Positions 12,467 to 12,746 of a DNA stretch of 12,746 bases are shown one piece after another (within the stretch, counting starts at the first letter, position 1; each line of letters opens with the position of its first letter). Both the position numbers and the translations under genes were made by a program. This DNA comes from an uncultured Oscillospiraceae bacterium. GTDB lineage: Bacteria; Bacillota; Clostridia; Oscillospirales; JAAYXM01. Below the pieces are notes generated by a model. That model was not told where the DNA came from. It saw nothing but the letters and a program-made list of their open reading frames with translations, and ran no database searches. The stretch spans positions 1-12,746 of the forward strand of contig CAKSEF010000051.1 in NCBI GenBank assembly GCA_934446465.1, written 5' to 3'.

Positions 12467-12746
12467 TTATTTAGAATAGATTACGCGGTTCACCCCGTCG
12501 CCGTCCCTGAAAATCAGGTAAGCGCGCGCCGTTGTCTGCGATTCGCTGTATGGACTTGCGGTGAATTGACCGTTGTTTCCTTCACGCCGCGCAAACGCCT
12601 TTGAACCGTAGCTTCCTATTGTCGGGGTTCCCGAGGCTGAGAAGAGTATTCCCGCCTCTACCTTCGTATATCCCGCCGGCACATTATATATCATGAAATA
12701 TGCGCCGTTATCATAGCTGAGCACAACACTCGGAATCGCCTCGTCG
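12467..12746 (-). CDS. C-terminus of a probably secreted protein, 5' end outside the window
   Basis: The frame is open from the right edge to the stop at 12467, giving 92 residues (DEAIPSVVLSYDNGAYFMIY on). There is no start in view. The GTG at 12724 is internal. The sequence is beta-rich, with alternating aromatic and small residues (PAGYTKVEAGILFS, ARAYLIFRDGDG, VNRVIYSK), and lacks Cys. It resembles the C-terminal module often seen in large clostridial extracellular proteins, but I cannot name the family. It has no SLH motif. It lies upstream of, and on the same strand as, the AAC(3)-like gene, separated by the hairpin 12419-12453 and a candidate promoter. Confidence 0.6.
   Translation of the reverse strand, partial: DEAIPSVVLSYDNGAYFMIYNVPAGYTKVEAGILFSASGTPTIGSYGSKAFARREGNNGQFTASPYSESQTTARAYLIFRDGDGVNRVIYSK

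Overview
The window looks like a chromosomal segment of a low-to-medium-GC anaerobic Firmicute, most likely class Clostridia. Evidence: strong AGGAGG-type ribosome sites, near-consensus sigma-A promoters, an S-layer-homology (SLH) surface protein with InlB/Listeria-Bacteroides repeats, and a MerR/GyrI-like regulator. I cannot name the genus from sequence alone.

Layout, left to right. (1) 1-700: 3' part of tRNA-Leu(CAG) with its terminator, then an L-rhamnose mutarotase (rhaM) gene with a single-base frameshift just before the active-site His. (2) 700-1190, minus strand: remnant of an ABC exporter, with its own A-tract frameshift and a large internal deletion, preceded by a possible DtxR/IdeR-like iron box. 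(3) 1187-1816, minus strand: an intact TetR regulator that has lost its likely partner, with two tandem palindromes in its leader. (4) 1982-3529, plus strand: a two-gene operon of a GNAT-like acyltransferase (NAT_N/GNAT_C type) and a class I glutamine amidotransferase-like hydrolase (peptidase C26), from a promoter with an inverted repeat over its -10. (5) 3658-7977, minus strand: a 1439-residue secreted surface protein (beta-helix regions, three InlB-type repeats, MBG-like modules, three SLH domains). (6) 8090-8893, plus strand: a divergent MerR regulator with a GyrI-like effector domain. (7) 9082-10877, plus strand: a permuted NlpC/P60-like cysteine hydrolase overlapping a BcsA-like membrane glycosyltransferase, behind a perfect TTGACA-17-TATAAT promoter. 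(8) 10972-11527, plus strand: an XRE/zinc-ribbon regulator fused by deletion to an out-of-frame EamA transporter fragment. (9) 11598-12356, minus strand: an AAC(3)-family acetyltransferase. (10) 12467 to the right edge, minus strand: the C-terminus of a large, probably secreted protein.

The most informative signal is in the divergent region 8012-8070. The surface-protein gene is preceded by TTGACT, a 19-bp spacer and TATAAT, and a perfect 16-bp palindrome sits inside that spacer. This is the classic architecture of a MerR-activated promoter. It predicts that the adjacent MerR/GyrI regulator switches on a surface protein, rather than a drug pump, in response to a small molecule, and represses its own divergent promoter.

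A second theme is gene decay. Three loci (rhaM, the ABC exporter, XRE-EamA) are broken, two of them at A6 tracts where a seventh A would restore the frame. The pattern could reflect real reductive decay, slippage, or homopolymer under-calling in the assembly.
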